Shown in pieces: positions 40,292 to 48,342 of a stretch of 64,000 nucleotides of DNA. The notes under the pieces are model-generated. The model made no database searches. It had not been told where the DNA came from and was given only the letters and a program-made list of their open reading frames with translations. Source of the DNA: Pseudomonadota bacterium (GTDB lineage Bacteria; Pseudomonadota; Alphaproteobacteria; Rhizobiales; Devosiaceae); assembly GCA_023393475.1 (NCBI GenBank), contig JAEWLC010000025.1, positions 233,962 to 297,961 on the forward strand, written 5' to 3'. Made by a program: the position numbers and the translations under genes. Every line of letters starts with the position of its first letter. The stretch's first letter is position 1.

Positions 40292-41238
40292 GCGACCTGC
40301 CTGCTGCATTGTCGGCAGCTATCCGCGAGTTGGCGGAGGGCCGGCGCGACCTCGCGGACAGCGCCAGCCGGATCTCCGAACACTACCGCGGCCGCGGAGC
40401 CTCCCGCGATGTTATCGGCGGGGCAGGAGACGCGATCGCCTACGCACTGAGCCGAATGCCGGCGACCTATGCGGCGGTCTCGGCCGTGCTCGAGGAGTTG
40501 CAGGCGAGGGCAGGGGAGTTCTCACCCGCTACGATGCTCGATGCTGGCTCCGGGCCAGGCACGGCGGCCTGGGCGGCCGCCGAAGTCTATCCGGATGTCG
40601 CGCTGACCCTCATGGATCACAACCGGCAGTTCCTGGATCTGGCAGGAACACTCGGCAGCGCGATCGGTGCCGGCAGTGCGGTACCCATCGAAGCAGACCT
40701 GTCGCGCTTCGAGCTCGATCGTGCCTTCGACCTGGTAACCTGCGCATACGCGCTGACCGAACTGCCGGATGCCAGCCTCGGTGCGGTGGTCGACCGGCTG
40801 TGGCGGCACTGTGGGGGCGTTCTCGTTCTCGTCGAGCCGGGCCGACCTCGGGACTATGAGCGTCTGCTGCAGGTTCGCGACCGTCTGATCGGGCAGGGGG
40901 GCAACGTGCTCGCTCCATGTCCCCACGAACGTGCCTGTCCGCTGGTCGAGCCCGACTGGTGCCACTTCTCCGTCCGGCTCAATCGCAGCCGAGACCATAT
41001 GCGGATGAAGGGCGGCACGCTCGGCTACGAGGACGAGAAGTTCAGCTACCTGATCGTGGGTCGTGCAGGAACGGGCGCGCGGGCCGAGGGGCGGGTCCTG
41101 CGACGGCCGGAAGAGAACAAGTTCTCGGTGACTCTCGCAGTATGTGCCGAAGAAGGGCTCGAGCAGCGCGTCATCCCAAGTCGCGACAAGCCGGCATTCA
41201 AGCGGGCCAAGAAGCTCGATTGGGGTGATGCCGTATAG
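40288..41238 (+). CDS. Rsm22-family (METTL17-like) small-subunit ribosome methyltransferase-fold protein
   Basis: A 316-residue protein of the Rsm22/METTL17 family linked to assembly of the small ribosomal subunit. The SAM-fold loop is LDAGSGPGTAAW (residues 84-95). Cysteines 211, 217, 225 and 286 have the spacing of the iron-sulfur cluster ligands known in mitochondrial METTL17 (CPHERACPLVEPDWC then a distant fourth). Start is GTG 40288 overlapping the patatin stop (GTGA), so translation is coupled. A role as an assembly factor more than an active methyltransferase is likely from eukaryotic work. Confidence 0.85.
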   Translation: MSDLPAALSAAIRELAEGRRDLADSASRISEHYRGRGASRDVIGGAGDAIAYALSRMPATYAAVSAVLEELQARAGEFSPATMLDAGSGPGTAAWAAAEVYPDVALTLMDHNRQFLDLAGTLGSAIGAGSAVPIEADLSRFELDRAFDLVTCAYALTELPDASLGAVVDRLWRHCGGVLVLVEPGRPRDYERLLQVRDRLIGQGGNVLAPCPHERACPLVEPDWCHFSVRLNRSRDHMRMKGGTLGYEDEKFSYLIVGRAGTGARAEGRVLRRPEENKFSVTLAVCAEEGLEQRVIPSRDKPAFKRAKKLDWGDAV

Positions 41239-41338
41239 CTGGCACAGGTCATCATATGAATCTGTACCATCGGTTCACTTGTCGCTTTCCGGCGCGCGGA
41301 GTAGTTTGCGCGCAAGCGGGGCACATGAGGAAGAACCA

Positions 41339-42397
41339 ATGAAGTTCAAGGATATTCTGGGCACCGTCGGCAATACGCCGGTTGTGCGGATCAACAAACT
41401 GGGTCCGAAGCACGTAAAGCTCTACGTCAAGGTCGAGGCATTCAACCCGCTGGGCTCCGTGAAGGACCGCCTGGCGCTCGGCGTTATCGAGGCGGCCGAG
41501 AAGTCCGGCGCGCTGAAGCCCGGCCAGACCGTGATCGAAGCCACCAGCGGCAATACCGGCATCGGCCTCGCCATGGTGTGCGCGGCGAAGGGTTACCCGC
41601 TCGTTGTCACCATGGCCGAGAGCTTCTCGGTCGAACGGCGGAAGCTGATGCGCTTCCTCGGCGCCAAGGTCGTGCTGACCCCGGCGGCCGAGCGCGCCAA
41701 CGGCATGATCCGCAAGGCCGAGGCGCTGGCCGAGCAGAATGGCTGGTTCCAGACCCGCCAGTTCGAGAACGAAGCCAACCCCGAGATGCACTCGCGCACG
41801 ACCGCCCAGGAAATCCTGCGCGATTTCTCCGACGAGAAGCTCGACTACTGGGTCACCGGCTTCGGCACGGGCGGCACGCTCACCGGCGTCGGGCGCGTGC
41901 TGCGCGACAAGATGCCGAACACCAAGATCATCGTCGCCGAGCCTGAGGGCGCGCCGATGCTCACCAGTGGCGAAGCTCAGCCGGAGCGTCGTGCCGACCA
42001 CGCCGCCACCGGCAGCCATCCGTCGTGGAAGCCGCATCCGTTCCAAGGCTGGAGCCCGGACTTCATTCCGTGGATCACCAGCGAGGCGGTCAGCGAGAAG
42101 CTGTTCGACCAGATCGTGACCATCGCTCCGCCGGACGGCATGAAGGCCTCGATGGACCTGGCCCAGAAGGAAGGTATTTTCGTCGGCATCACCGCCGGCG
42201 CGACATTCGCCGCAGCGCTGAAGCTCGCCGAGACGGCGCCCGAAGGCTCGACCATCCTGGCCATGCTGCCCGACACCGGCGAGCGCTACCTCTCGACGCC
42301 GCTATTCGCCGACGTGCCGGCCGATATGACGCCCGAGGAAGAGGCGATCTCGACATCGACGCCGGGCCAGCAGTTGCCACCCAAGGTTGCAGCCTGA
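41339..42397 (+). CDS. cysK: Cysteine synthase, O-acetylserine sulfhydrylase
   Basis: A 352-residue fold-type II PLP enzyme. The PLP lysine is in PLGSVKDR, the substrate loop is ATSGNTG, and the phosphate loop is GTGGTLTG. It is about 30 residues longer than typical CysK, with an insert GEAQPERRADHAATGSHPSWKPHPFQGWSPDF that marks the long alphaproteobacterial form. A 10-bp palindrome TTGCGCGCAA lies 24 bases upstream of the start. An earlier in-frame ATG (41144) overlaps the Rsm22 gene and is rejected. Distant from the other sulfur genes except suf. Confidence 0.93.
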   Translation: MKFKDILGTVGNTPVVRINKLGPKHVKLYVKVEAFNPLGSVKDRLALGVIEAAEKSGALKPGQTVIEATSGNTGIGLAMVCAAKGYPLVVTMAESFSVERRKLMRFLGAKVVLTPAAERANGMIRKAEALAEQNGWFQTRQFENEANPEMHSRTTAQEILRDFSDEKLDYWVTGFGTGGTLTGVGRVLRDKMPNTKIIVAEPEGAPMLTSGEAQPERRADHAATGSHPSWKPHPFQGWSPDFIPWITSEAVSEKLFDQIVTIAPPDGMKASMDLAQKEGIFVGITAGATFAAALKLAETAPEGSTILAMLPDTGERYLSTPLFADVPADMTPEEEAISTSTPGQQLPPKVAA

Positions 42398-42404
42398 CAG
42401 TAGC

Positions 42405-42431
42405 GAAAGGGCCCCGTTTCGGGGCCCTTTC
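42405..42431 (+). terminator. Terminator after cysK
   Basis: GAAAGGGCCCC-GTTTC-GGGGCCCTTTC, 11-bp perfect stem, starting 8 bases after the stop. The stem is base-for-base the same as the one at 27095-27120, only the loop differs. Confidence 0.88.
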
Positions 42432-42467
42432 TGCATCCAATCGCGCGATGCGGCGTTCTTCAGCATC

Positions 42468-42902
42468 ATGCGCTTCGACCGCAATCTCCCAAGTCTGGTC
42501 ATCAACCGCATCGCCGACTTCCTGTCGACGGCGACTGGCTTCGTTGCGACCTTCGTTGCCTTGCTGGTCGGCATCGGCATCGGAGCGTTCCTGCACTTCA
42601 ACGACGGCTTCATGTTCGGCTTCAACATCTTCCTGTCGGTGGCCGCCATCGTCATCTCGGGCGTGATCCTCGTTGCCGGCGCACGGAGCGAGGCCGCGCT
42701 CCACGTCAAGCTCGACTACCTGATCGAAGCCTCAAAGGCGCCGAACAAGTCGGTCGGCATCGAGCACAAGCAGGTTTCCGAGATCGAGGCCGAGCGGAAA
42801 AGGATCGAGAAGGACGCACTCGAGGCGATCGAAGAAGCGGTGGAGGACGAAGTCACCGATCAGCTCGATGCGCGGGAGAAGCGGCAGGCCACGGACGCCT
42901 AG
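42468..42902 (+). CDS. Low-affinity iron permease family membrane protein
   Basis: A 144-residue membrane protein with two hydrophobic segments (VATFVALLVGIGIGAFL and FNIFLSVAAIVISGVILVAGA), followed by the family hallmark AALHVKLDYLIEASKAP and a charged coiled-coil tail (KQVSEIEAERKRIEKDALEAIEEAVEDEV). This matches PF04120; the iron-permease label comes from fungi and transport is unproved in bacteria. Start ATG 42468 lacks a strong ribosome site. The TAG stop overlaps the convergent zinc-ribbon gene (CTAG). Confidence 0.75.
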   Translation: MRFDRNLPSLVINRIADFLSTATGFVATFVALLVGIGIGAFLHFNDGFMFGFNIFLSVAAIVISGVILVAGARSEAALHVKLDYLIEASKAPNKSVGIEHKQVSEIEAERKRIEKDALEAIEEAVEDEVTDQLDAREKRQATDA

Positions 42903-43096
42903 CTGGCCATCCGGAACACTGCATTCTCGGCTCGAATGGGAGGACGAATCTTGCCGAGTGTGCCGATGGTTCCGCCACAATACGAGCAGTTGACGACGTA
43001 GCAATCGGGCAGCGAGACGGCCGCGATCGTCAATTGGTTATGGTGGCCGCAATGGATGCAGGTCGCGCGCAGGTCGAACCGTTCTTCGGAGATCAT
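42899..43096 (-). CDS. Small zinc-ribbon protein
   Basis: A 65-residue protein with two zinc knuckles CIHCGHHN and CSYCGG. GGGAA precedes ATG 43096; a longer frame up to 43168 would add a proline- and arginine-rich tail unlike coding sequence. It is not similar to the suf-linked zinc-ribbon protein beyond the metal site. Function unknown. Its stop overlaps the iron-permease-like gene. Confidence 0.65.
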   Translation of the reverse strand: MISEERFDLRATCIHCGHHNQLTIAAVSLPDCYVVNCSYCGGTIGTLGKIRPPIRAENAVFRMAS

Positions 43097-43253
43097 GTTC
43101 CCGGCCTTCGTTCGAGTAGGCGGGAGGGGGCGCAGCAGGCCCGGAACTCTCAGTCGGCAACGTGCCACGTGATGGACTGCCGATGCGTCGGGTCTACGCG
43201 CCCCAGGCCGGAGTCGCTATTAACAATGACGTATCGATGTGCGCCCGCCGATC

Positions 43254-44342
43254 CTACGCTGCCTGGCGCGGCTCCGGGCCGACGTAGCGTGAGCGCGGCC
43301 GGATCAGCTTGCCTGTCTCTGCCTGCTCCCTCGCATGTGCAATCCAGCCGATCACGCGCCCCGCCGCGAACACCGCCGTAAAGGTGTCACGCGGGAAGCC
43401 GAGGCCCTCCAGCAGCAGGGCCGTGTAGAACTCGACGTTGGTGTCGAGCCGCCGATCCGGCTTGTGCTGCCTCAGTAGCTGGAGTGCGGTGTCCTCGACG
43501 ATGCCGGCGAGCGCCATCCTCTCCTTGTCGACCGCCCCGAGTTGCTCGATACGGCCGAGAGCCGCTTTTAGCGCATCGGCGCGCGGGTCGCGCACGCGAT
43601 AGATGCGGTGGCCAAAGCCCATCAGCCGTTCGCCACGCGCCAGTTCGGCCCCGATCCAGTTCCGGGCATTGTCCGGCGAGCCGATCGCATCGAGCATGTC
43701 GAGCACCGGTCCGGGTGCCCCACCATGCAACGGACCCTTCAGGGCGCCGAGAGCTGCGAGCACCGACGAGTTGAGTCCGGCCTGCGTCGAAGCGACGACG
43801 CGCGCCGCGAAAGTGGAGGCGTTGAGCCCATGGTCGGCGACAGTGACGAGGTAGGTATCGAGTGCCGCCGCAACTTCGGGCCGAGGGAGGGACCCTGTCC
43901 GCATCCGTAACACATCGGTTGCGTGAGACAGTCGGACGTCAGGGGTAAGTGGGCCTGCGCCGGCCTTTTGCCGCAACAGGGCTGCCAGCACAACACCCGG
44001 TGCCACGGCGAGCTTCAGTGCAGTTGCCAACTCGGTGTCGTCTGGCAGCAGGGCCATCAACGCGCGCATCGCGTCGAAGGCGGGACGATCGGCAACCAGG
44101 GGCAACATCGGCTCGATCGCCTTGAACACCTCCAGGCGGGCCTTGCCCAGCTCGCCTTGGAGGTCGTCGGGCAGGGACGGGAAGAACCCGTCCCACAGCA
44201 GCGCCACCATGTCCTGGAAACGTACCCGGCCGGCCAGCGCCTCGAGCGGCGAACCGCGCATGACGAGACGTCCGGCAAGTCCGTCGACATCGGAGAGGAC
44301 GGTCTCCGCCGCGACGACGTCTTCGAGTCCGTTGCTGGTCAT
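43254..44342 (-). CDS. Citrate synthase family protein
   Basis: A 362-residue citrate/2-methylcitrate synthase-fold enzyme. The two active-site histidines are present (GPLHGGAP and GFGHRIYRVRDPRA); the usual aspartate of NVDF is a glutamate (TNVEFYT), which may alter activity or specificity. The C-terminal LIRPRSRYVGP is shared with its divergent neighbour. The two are paralogues facing across an 87-base spacer. Which acyl-CoA it uses is not known; the main citrate synthase gltA is likely elsewhere. Confidence 0.87.
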   Translation of the reverse strand: MTSNGLEDVVAAETVLSDVDGLAGRLVMRGSPLEALAGRVRFQDMVALLWDGFFPSLPDDLQGELGKARLEVFKAIEPMLPLVADRPAFDAMRALMALLPDDTELATALKLAVAPGVVLAALLRQKAGAGPLTPDVRLSHATDVLRMRTGSLPRPEVAAALDTYLVTVADHGLNASTFAARVVASTQAGLNSSVLAALGALKGPLHGGAPGPVLDMLDAIGSPDNARNWIGAELARGERLMGFGHRIYRVRDPRADALKAALGRIEQLGAVDKERMALAGIVEDTALQLLRQHKPDRRLDTNVEFYTALLLEGLGFPRDTFTAVFAAGRVIGWIAHAREQAETGKLIRPRSRYVGPEPRQAA

Positions 44343-44386
44343 TCGAGCCTCCTTGGCTATTTGCAGCGGAAGGTAAGCTCGCTAAT

Positions 44387-44416
44387 ATTGACGTCAATCT
44401 TGATCAACATGATCAA
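44387..44416. promoter_or_regulatory. Palindromes between divergent citrate synthase genes
   Basis: ATTGACGTCAAT (44387-44398) is a perfect 12-bp palindrome, and TTGATCA-ACA-TGATCAA (44400-44416) a perfect 7-bp inverted repeat directly after it. They lie between the two starts, ending 13 bases before the ATG at 44430, where a repressor or a self-binding protein would act on both genes. Confidence 0.55.
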
Positions 44417-44429
44417 TGTGAGGCTCAGC

Positions 44430-45563
44430 ATGTGGCTCAGCGCCGCCGATGCGCTCGTCCGGCTCGGATCCAAGCCGCAGTCGCTCTACGCCAACGTCAG
44501 CCGCGGTCGCATTCGGGCAAAACCCGATCCGTCCGACAGCCGGCGCAGCCTCTATCGCGAGGAGGACGTCGATCGCGTCGCGCGTCGTTCGCGCGGCCGG
44601 CGCAGCGCGGCGGCGACGGCCTCCGAGGCGATAAGCTGGGGCGAGCCGGTGCTGGCGTCATCCATCTCCACCGTCAGTGGCGGGCGGCTCTACTACCGGG
44701 GCCGGGATGCCGCCGAGCTTGCCGACAGCGCAACGCTGGAGGACGTCGCCGAACTCCTGTGGGGCGGCTGGTACGAGGCCGCAGCACCAGCTGACGCTTC
44801 CAGCGTGCCCTCGATCGCTGCGCTCCTGGGAGCACTCGCGACGCGAGTACCCGCCGATCATCCGAGCTCTGGACGCGGAACGGCTCTACGCGATGACGCT
44901 GCGTCGGTTCTTGCGTCGGTCAAGGCGGTGCTGACGGGGACGGAGTCGCGCCAGGCTCACGAGGGGCTCGCGGCCGCCTTCGGTCGACCGGAAGCCGCCG
45001 ACGCCCTGCGAAGGGCACTGGTCCTCTTGGCCGACCACGAACTCAACGCGTCGACCTTTGCCGCCCGCGTTACCGTCTCCACCGGTGCCGCGCTGTCGGC
45101 CGGCGCCCTTTCCGGCCTCGCCGCACTTGGCGGGCCGAGGCACGGCAACGCGGCGCCGGAAGTCCTGGCGCTTGCAGAGGATATGGACGCCCATCCCGAC
45201 ACGGCCGACGAGGCGCTGAGAGATTGGCTAGGAGAACGCCGAGCCGTCCCCGGCTTCGGCCATCCGCTCTATCCCCGCGGTGACATTCGTTGCCACGCTC
45301 TACTGGCTGCGATCGAAGTTCCCCCGGCATTCCAGCGTCTGGCCGAGGCCGGCCGCGCGGTGCTGGATGAGGAACCAAATGTCGATTTCGCCCTTGCGGC
45401 GCTCGCCTCCGCCTACGGTCTGCCGCGCGAGGCTCCAGCGATCATCTTCGCCTTGGCGCGTTCGGTCGGCTGGCTCGCCCACGGCATCGAGCAGGCGACC
45501 TCGGGCCAGCTGATCCGCCCGCGGGCCCGCTATGTGGGGCCGCCAATCCGGCCGCGCGGTTGA
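44430..45563 (+). CDS. Citrate synthase family protein with N-terminal helix-turn-helix
   Basis: A 377-residue fusion. Residues 1-60 (WLSAADALVRLGSKPQSLYANVSRGRIR ... SLYREEDVDRVARRSRGRR) form a MerR/excisionase-type DNA-binding helix-turn-helix with a basic linker. Residues 70-377 are citrate synthase-like with GGPRHGNAAP, GFGHPLYPRGDIR and NVDF, though HGGA is HGNA. The ATG at 44430 has GAGG 8 bases before it; an ATG at 44409 falls in the palindrome and has no ribosome site. The family exists in databases but its function is not established; a metabolite-sensing regulator that binds the nearby palindromes is my inference. Confidence 0.85.
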   Translation: MWLSAADALVRLGSKPQSLYANVSRGRIRAKPDPSDSRRSLYREEDVDRVARRSRGRRSAAATASEAISWGEPVLASSISTVSGGRLYYRGRDAAELADSATLEDVAELLWGGWYEAAAPADASSVPSIAALLGALATRVPADHPSSGRGTALRDDAASVLASVKAVLTGTESRQAHEGLAAAFGRPEAADALRRALVLLADHELNASTFAARVTVSTGAALSAGALSGLAALGGPRHGNAAPEVLALAEDMDAHPDTADEALRDWLGERRAVPGFGHPLYPRGDIRCHALLAAIEVPPAFQRLAEAGRAVLDEEPNVDFALAALASAYGLPREAPAIIFALARSVGWLAHGIEQATSGQLIRPRARYVGPPIRPRG

Positions 45564-45624
45564 TGCGCCCGCAGCACACACTGGTGCCGCATTGCTGACA
45601 TACCCACCATATCGGGCAGGTAGG

Positions 45625-45652
45625 CTTGCCCTTTGGTGCTGACGCCCTATTT
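45625..45652 (+). promoter_or_regulatory. RpoH-type heat-shock promoter of lon
   Basis: CTTG (45625-45628), 17 bases, CCTATTT (45646-45652): a full match to the alphaproteobacterial RpoH consensus CTTG-N17/18-CYTATNT, 109 bases before the lon ATG. Confidence 0.65.
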
Positions 45653-45761
45653 AATCAGCAGAATCAGGCTCGCCGCCCATCTCGGGGACCGGCCCGATTG
45701 CTAGGCGGGCGCGGGCTCGAAACTCCTCCCAAGAGCCCCGCGTCCCAGGAAAGGACCAAAT

Positions 45762-48203
45762 ATGTCGGACACGACCCAAGGCGGCGCGGGATTCGATCGT
45801 GATCGGGTTTACCCGGTGCTGCCTCTACGCGATATCGTTGTCTTTCCGGGCATGATCGTGCCCCTGTTCGTCGGCCGCGAGAAATCGGTGAAGGCCCTCG
45901 AAGAGGTGATGCGCGACGACAAGCACATTCTGGTCGTCACCCAGAAGAACGCCCAGGACGACGATCCGTCGCCTGAAGAGATTTACGCCACGGGCACCAT
46001 TGCCTCCGTGCTGCAGCTGCTCAAGCTTCCCGATGGCACCGTGAAGGTGCTGGTGGAAGGCCTGCGCCGCGCCAAGATCGACAAGTACCTGCAGACCGTC
46101 GACTACTTCGAGGCCGAGGCCACCAACCTCGACGAGCCTGAGGAAGACGCAACCGAGCTTGAGGCCCTGGCCCGCTCGGCGCAGAACGAGTTCGAAAACT
46201 ACGTCAAGCTGAACAAGAAGATCTCGGCCGAGGTGGTCAACGCCGTCAGCCAGATCACCAACCATTCCAAGCTTGCCGACACCATCGCCAGCCACCTCGT
46301 GATCAAGATCGAGCAGAAGGAAGATCTGCTCGGCACCGTCTCGATCGCGGAGCGCATTCAGAAGATCCTCGGCCTCATGGAGGGCGAGATCGGCGTGCTG
46401 CAGGTGGAAAAGCGCATCCGCTCCCGCGTGAAGCGGCAGATGGAGAAGACGCAGCGCGAGTACTATCTCAACGAGCAGATGAAGGCGATCCAGCGCGAGC
46501 TGGGCGACGGCGAAGAAGGCTCGAATGAGCTGACCGAGCTCGAAGAGAAGATCAAGAAGACGAGGCTTTCCAAGGAAGCCCGCACGAAGGCTGACGCCGA
46601 ACTGAAGAAGCTCAAGACCATGAGCCCGATGTCGGCCGAGGCGACGGTTGTTCGCAACTACCTGGACTGGCTGCTGACCCTTCCGTGGGGCAAGAAGTCC
46701 AAGGTCAAGCGCGACCTGGTCTACGCCGAGCAGGTGCTGGACGAGGATCACTATGGCCTGGAGAAGGTCAAGGAACGCATCCTCGAGTACCTCGCTGTGC
46801 AGTCGCGCACCGGCAAGCTCAAGGGCCCGATCCTCTGCCTCGTCGGCCCTCCGGGCGTCGGCAAGACCTCGCTCGGCAAGTCGATCGCCAAGGCGACCGG
46901 CCGTGAGTTCGTGCGCATGGCCCTCGGTGGCGTCCGTGACGAGGCCGAGATCCGCGGTCACCGCCGGACCTATATCGGTTCGATGCCCGGCAAGGTCATC
47001 CAGTCGCTGAAGAAGGCGGGCAAGTCCAACCCGCTGTTCCTCCTCGACGAGATCGACAAGATGGGCCAGGACTTCCGCGGCGATCCGTCCTCGGCGCTGC
47101 TCGAAGTGCTCGATCCGGAGCAGAACTCGACGTTCAACGACCACTACCTCGAGGTCGACTACGACCTGAGCGACGTGATGTTCGTGACGACCTCGAACAC
47201 GCTCAACATCCCCGGCCCGCTGATGGACCGCATGGAGATCATCCGTCTCTCGGGCTACACCGAGGACGAGAAGTTCGAAATCGCGCGCCGTCACCTGATC
47301 CCGGAGACGCTGAAGGAGAACGGCCTGCAGCCCAAGGAGTTCGTCATCGACGACGAGCAACTGATGCAGGTGGTGCGCAACTACACCCGTGAAGCCGGTG
47401 TGCGTAACCTGAAGCGGGAGCTGAGCAAGCTGATGCGGAAGGCCGTGCGCGACATCCTGGTCAAGAAGTCGGCCAAGGTGGTCATCACTCCGGAACTGCT
47501 CGAGGAATACCTCGGGCCGGCCTTCTTCCGGAACGACAAGATCGACGCCGAGCCGCAGGTCGGCGCGGTGACGGGCCTCGCCTGGACTTCGGTCGGCGGT
47601 GAGATCCTGACGATCGAAGGCGTGATGACGCACGGCAAGGGTCGCATGACGGTTACCGGTAACCTCAAGGAAGTGATGAAGGAATCCATCACTGCCGCGT
47701 CCGGTTACGTCCGCTCGCGGGCCGTCGACCTCGGCATCAAGCCGCCGCTGTTCGACACGCGCGACATCCACTTGCACGTGCCGGAAGGCGCGACGCCGAA
47801 GGATGGTCCGTCGGCCGGTATCGGCATGGCTACTGCGATCGTCTCGCTGATGACCGGCATTCCGGTGCGGCACGACATCGCCATGACCGGCGAAGTGACG
47901 CTGCGGGGCAGGGTGCTGCCGATCGGCGGGCTCAAGGAAAAGCTCCTTGCGGCGCTCCGTTCGGGCATCAAGACCGTGCTCATTCCCGAGGAGAACACGC
48001 GTGATCTCAAGGAGATCCCGAAGAACGTGACCGAGGGCATGGAGATCATCCCCGTGAGCCGGATGGACGAGGTGCTGAGCCGCGCCCTGATCCGCCAGCC
48101 CGAGCCGATCGAGTGGAAGTACGACGACGACAAGGTCGCCACTCCTGCAGCGGCAATCGAGACGCCGGAAGGCGACGAGGCCACCTCGGGCCTGCCGCAC
48201 TGA
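45762..48203 (+). CDS. lon: ATP-dependent protease La
   Basis: An 813-residue LonA. The N-terminal LAN domain starts YPVLPLRDIVVFPGMIVPLFVGREKS; Walker A is GPPGVGKTSLGKS, Walker B FLLDEIDKM, and the Ser-Lys catalytic dyad lies in PKDGPSAGIGMA and GGLKEKLLAAL. It degrades misfolded and regulatory proteins such as DnaA and CcrM in related bacteria. AGGAAAGGA precedes the start. The last 40 residues are acidic and variable. In relatives hupB is the next gene; here two accessory genes lie between. Confidence 0.97.
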   Translation: MSDTTQGGAGFDRDRVYPVLPLRDIVVFPGMIVPLFVGREKSVKALEEVMRDDKHILVVTQKNAQDDDPSPEEIYATGTIASVLQLLKLPDGTVKVLVEGLRRAKIDKYLQTVDYFEAEATNLDEPEEDATELEALARSAQNEFENYVKLNKKISAEVVNAVSQITNHSKLADTIASHLVIKIEQKEDLLGTVSIAERIQKILGLMEGEIGVLQVEKRIRSRVKRQMEKTQREYYLNEQMKAIQRELGDGEEGSNELTELEEKIKKTRLSKEARTKADAELKKLKTMSPMSAEATVVRNYLDWLLTLPWGKKSKVKRDLVYAEQVLDEDHYGLEKVKERILEYLAVQSRTGKLKGPILCLVGPPGVGKTSLGKSIAKATGREFVRMALGGVRDEAEIRGHRRTYIGSMPGKVIQSLKKAGKSNPLFLLDEIDKMGQDFRGDPSSALLEVLDPEQNSTFNDHYLEVDYDLSDVMFVTTSNTLNIPGPLMDRMEIIRLSGYTEDEKFEIARRHLIPETLKENGLQPKEFVIDDEQLMQVVRNYTREAGVRNLKRELSKLMRKAVRDILVKKSAKVVITPELLEEYLGPAFFRNDKIDAEPQVGAVTGLAWTSVGGEILTIEGVMTHGKGRMTVTGNLKEVMKESITAASGYVRSRAVDLGIKPPLFDTRDIHLHVPEGATPKDGPSAGIGMATAIVSLMTGIPVRHDIAMTGEVTLRGRVLPIGGLKEKLLAALRSGIKTVLIPEENTRDLKEIPKNVTEGMEIIPVSRMDEVLSRALIRQPEPIEWKYDDDKVATPAAAIETPEGDEATSGLPH

Positions 48204-48342
48204 CGCGGTCTGGCGAAGAACATGGGAACGGCGCCTTCGGGCGCCGTTTTCGTTTGTGGGCGGGAGGCCGATGGCACCGGTTGTCGCAAGAGCGTCACAT
48301 CGCGTAGCTATCGCCAGCGCCTGATTGGCGAAGGAGTCGGTA

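Noticed and set aside
44409..44429. Earlier ATG start for the HTH-citrate synthase fusion
   Set aside because: It lies in the middle of the inverted repeat and has no ribosome site, while ATG 44430 has GAGG at the proper distance.
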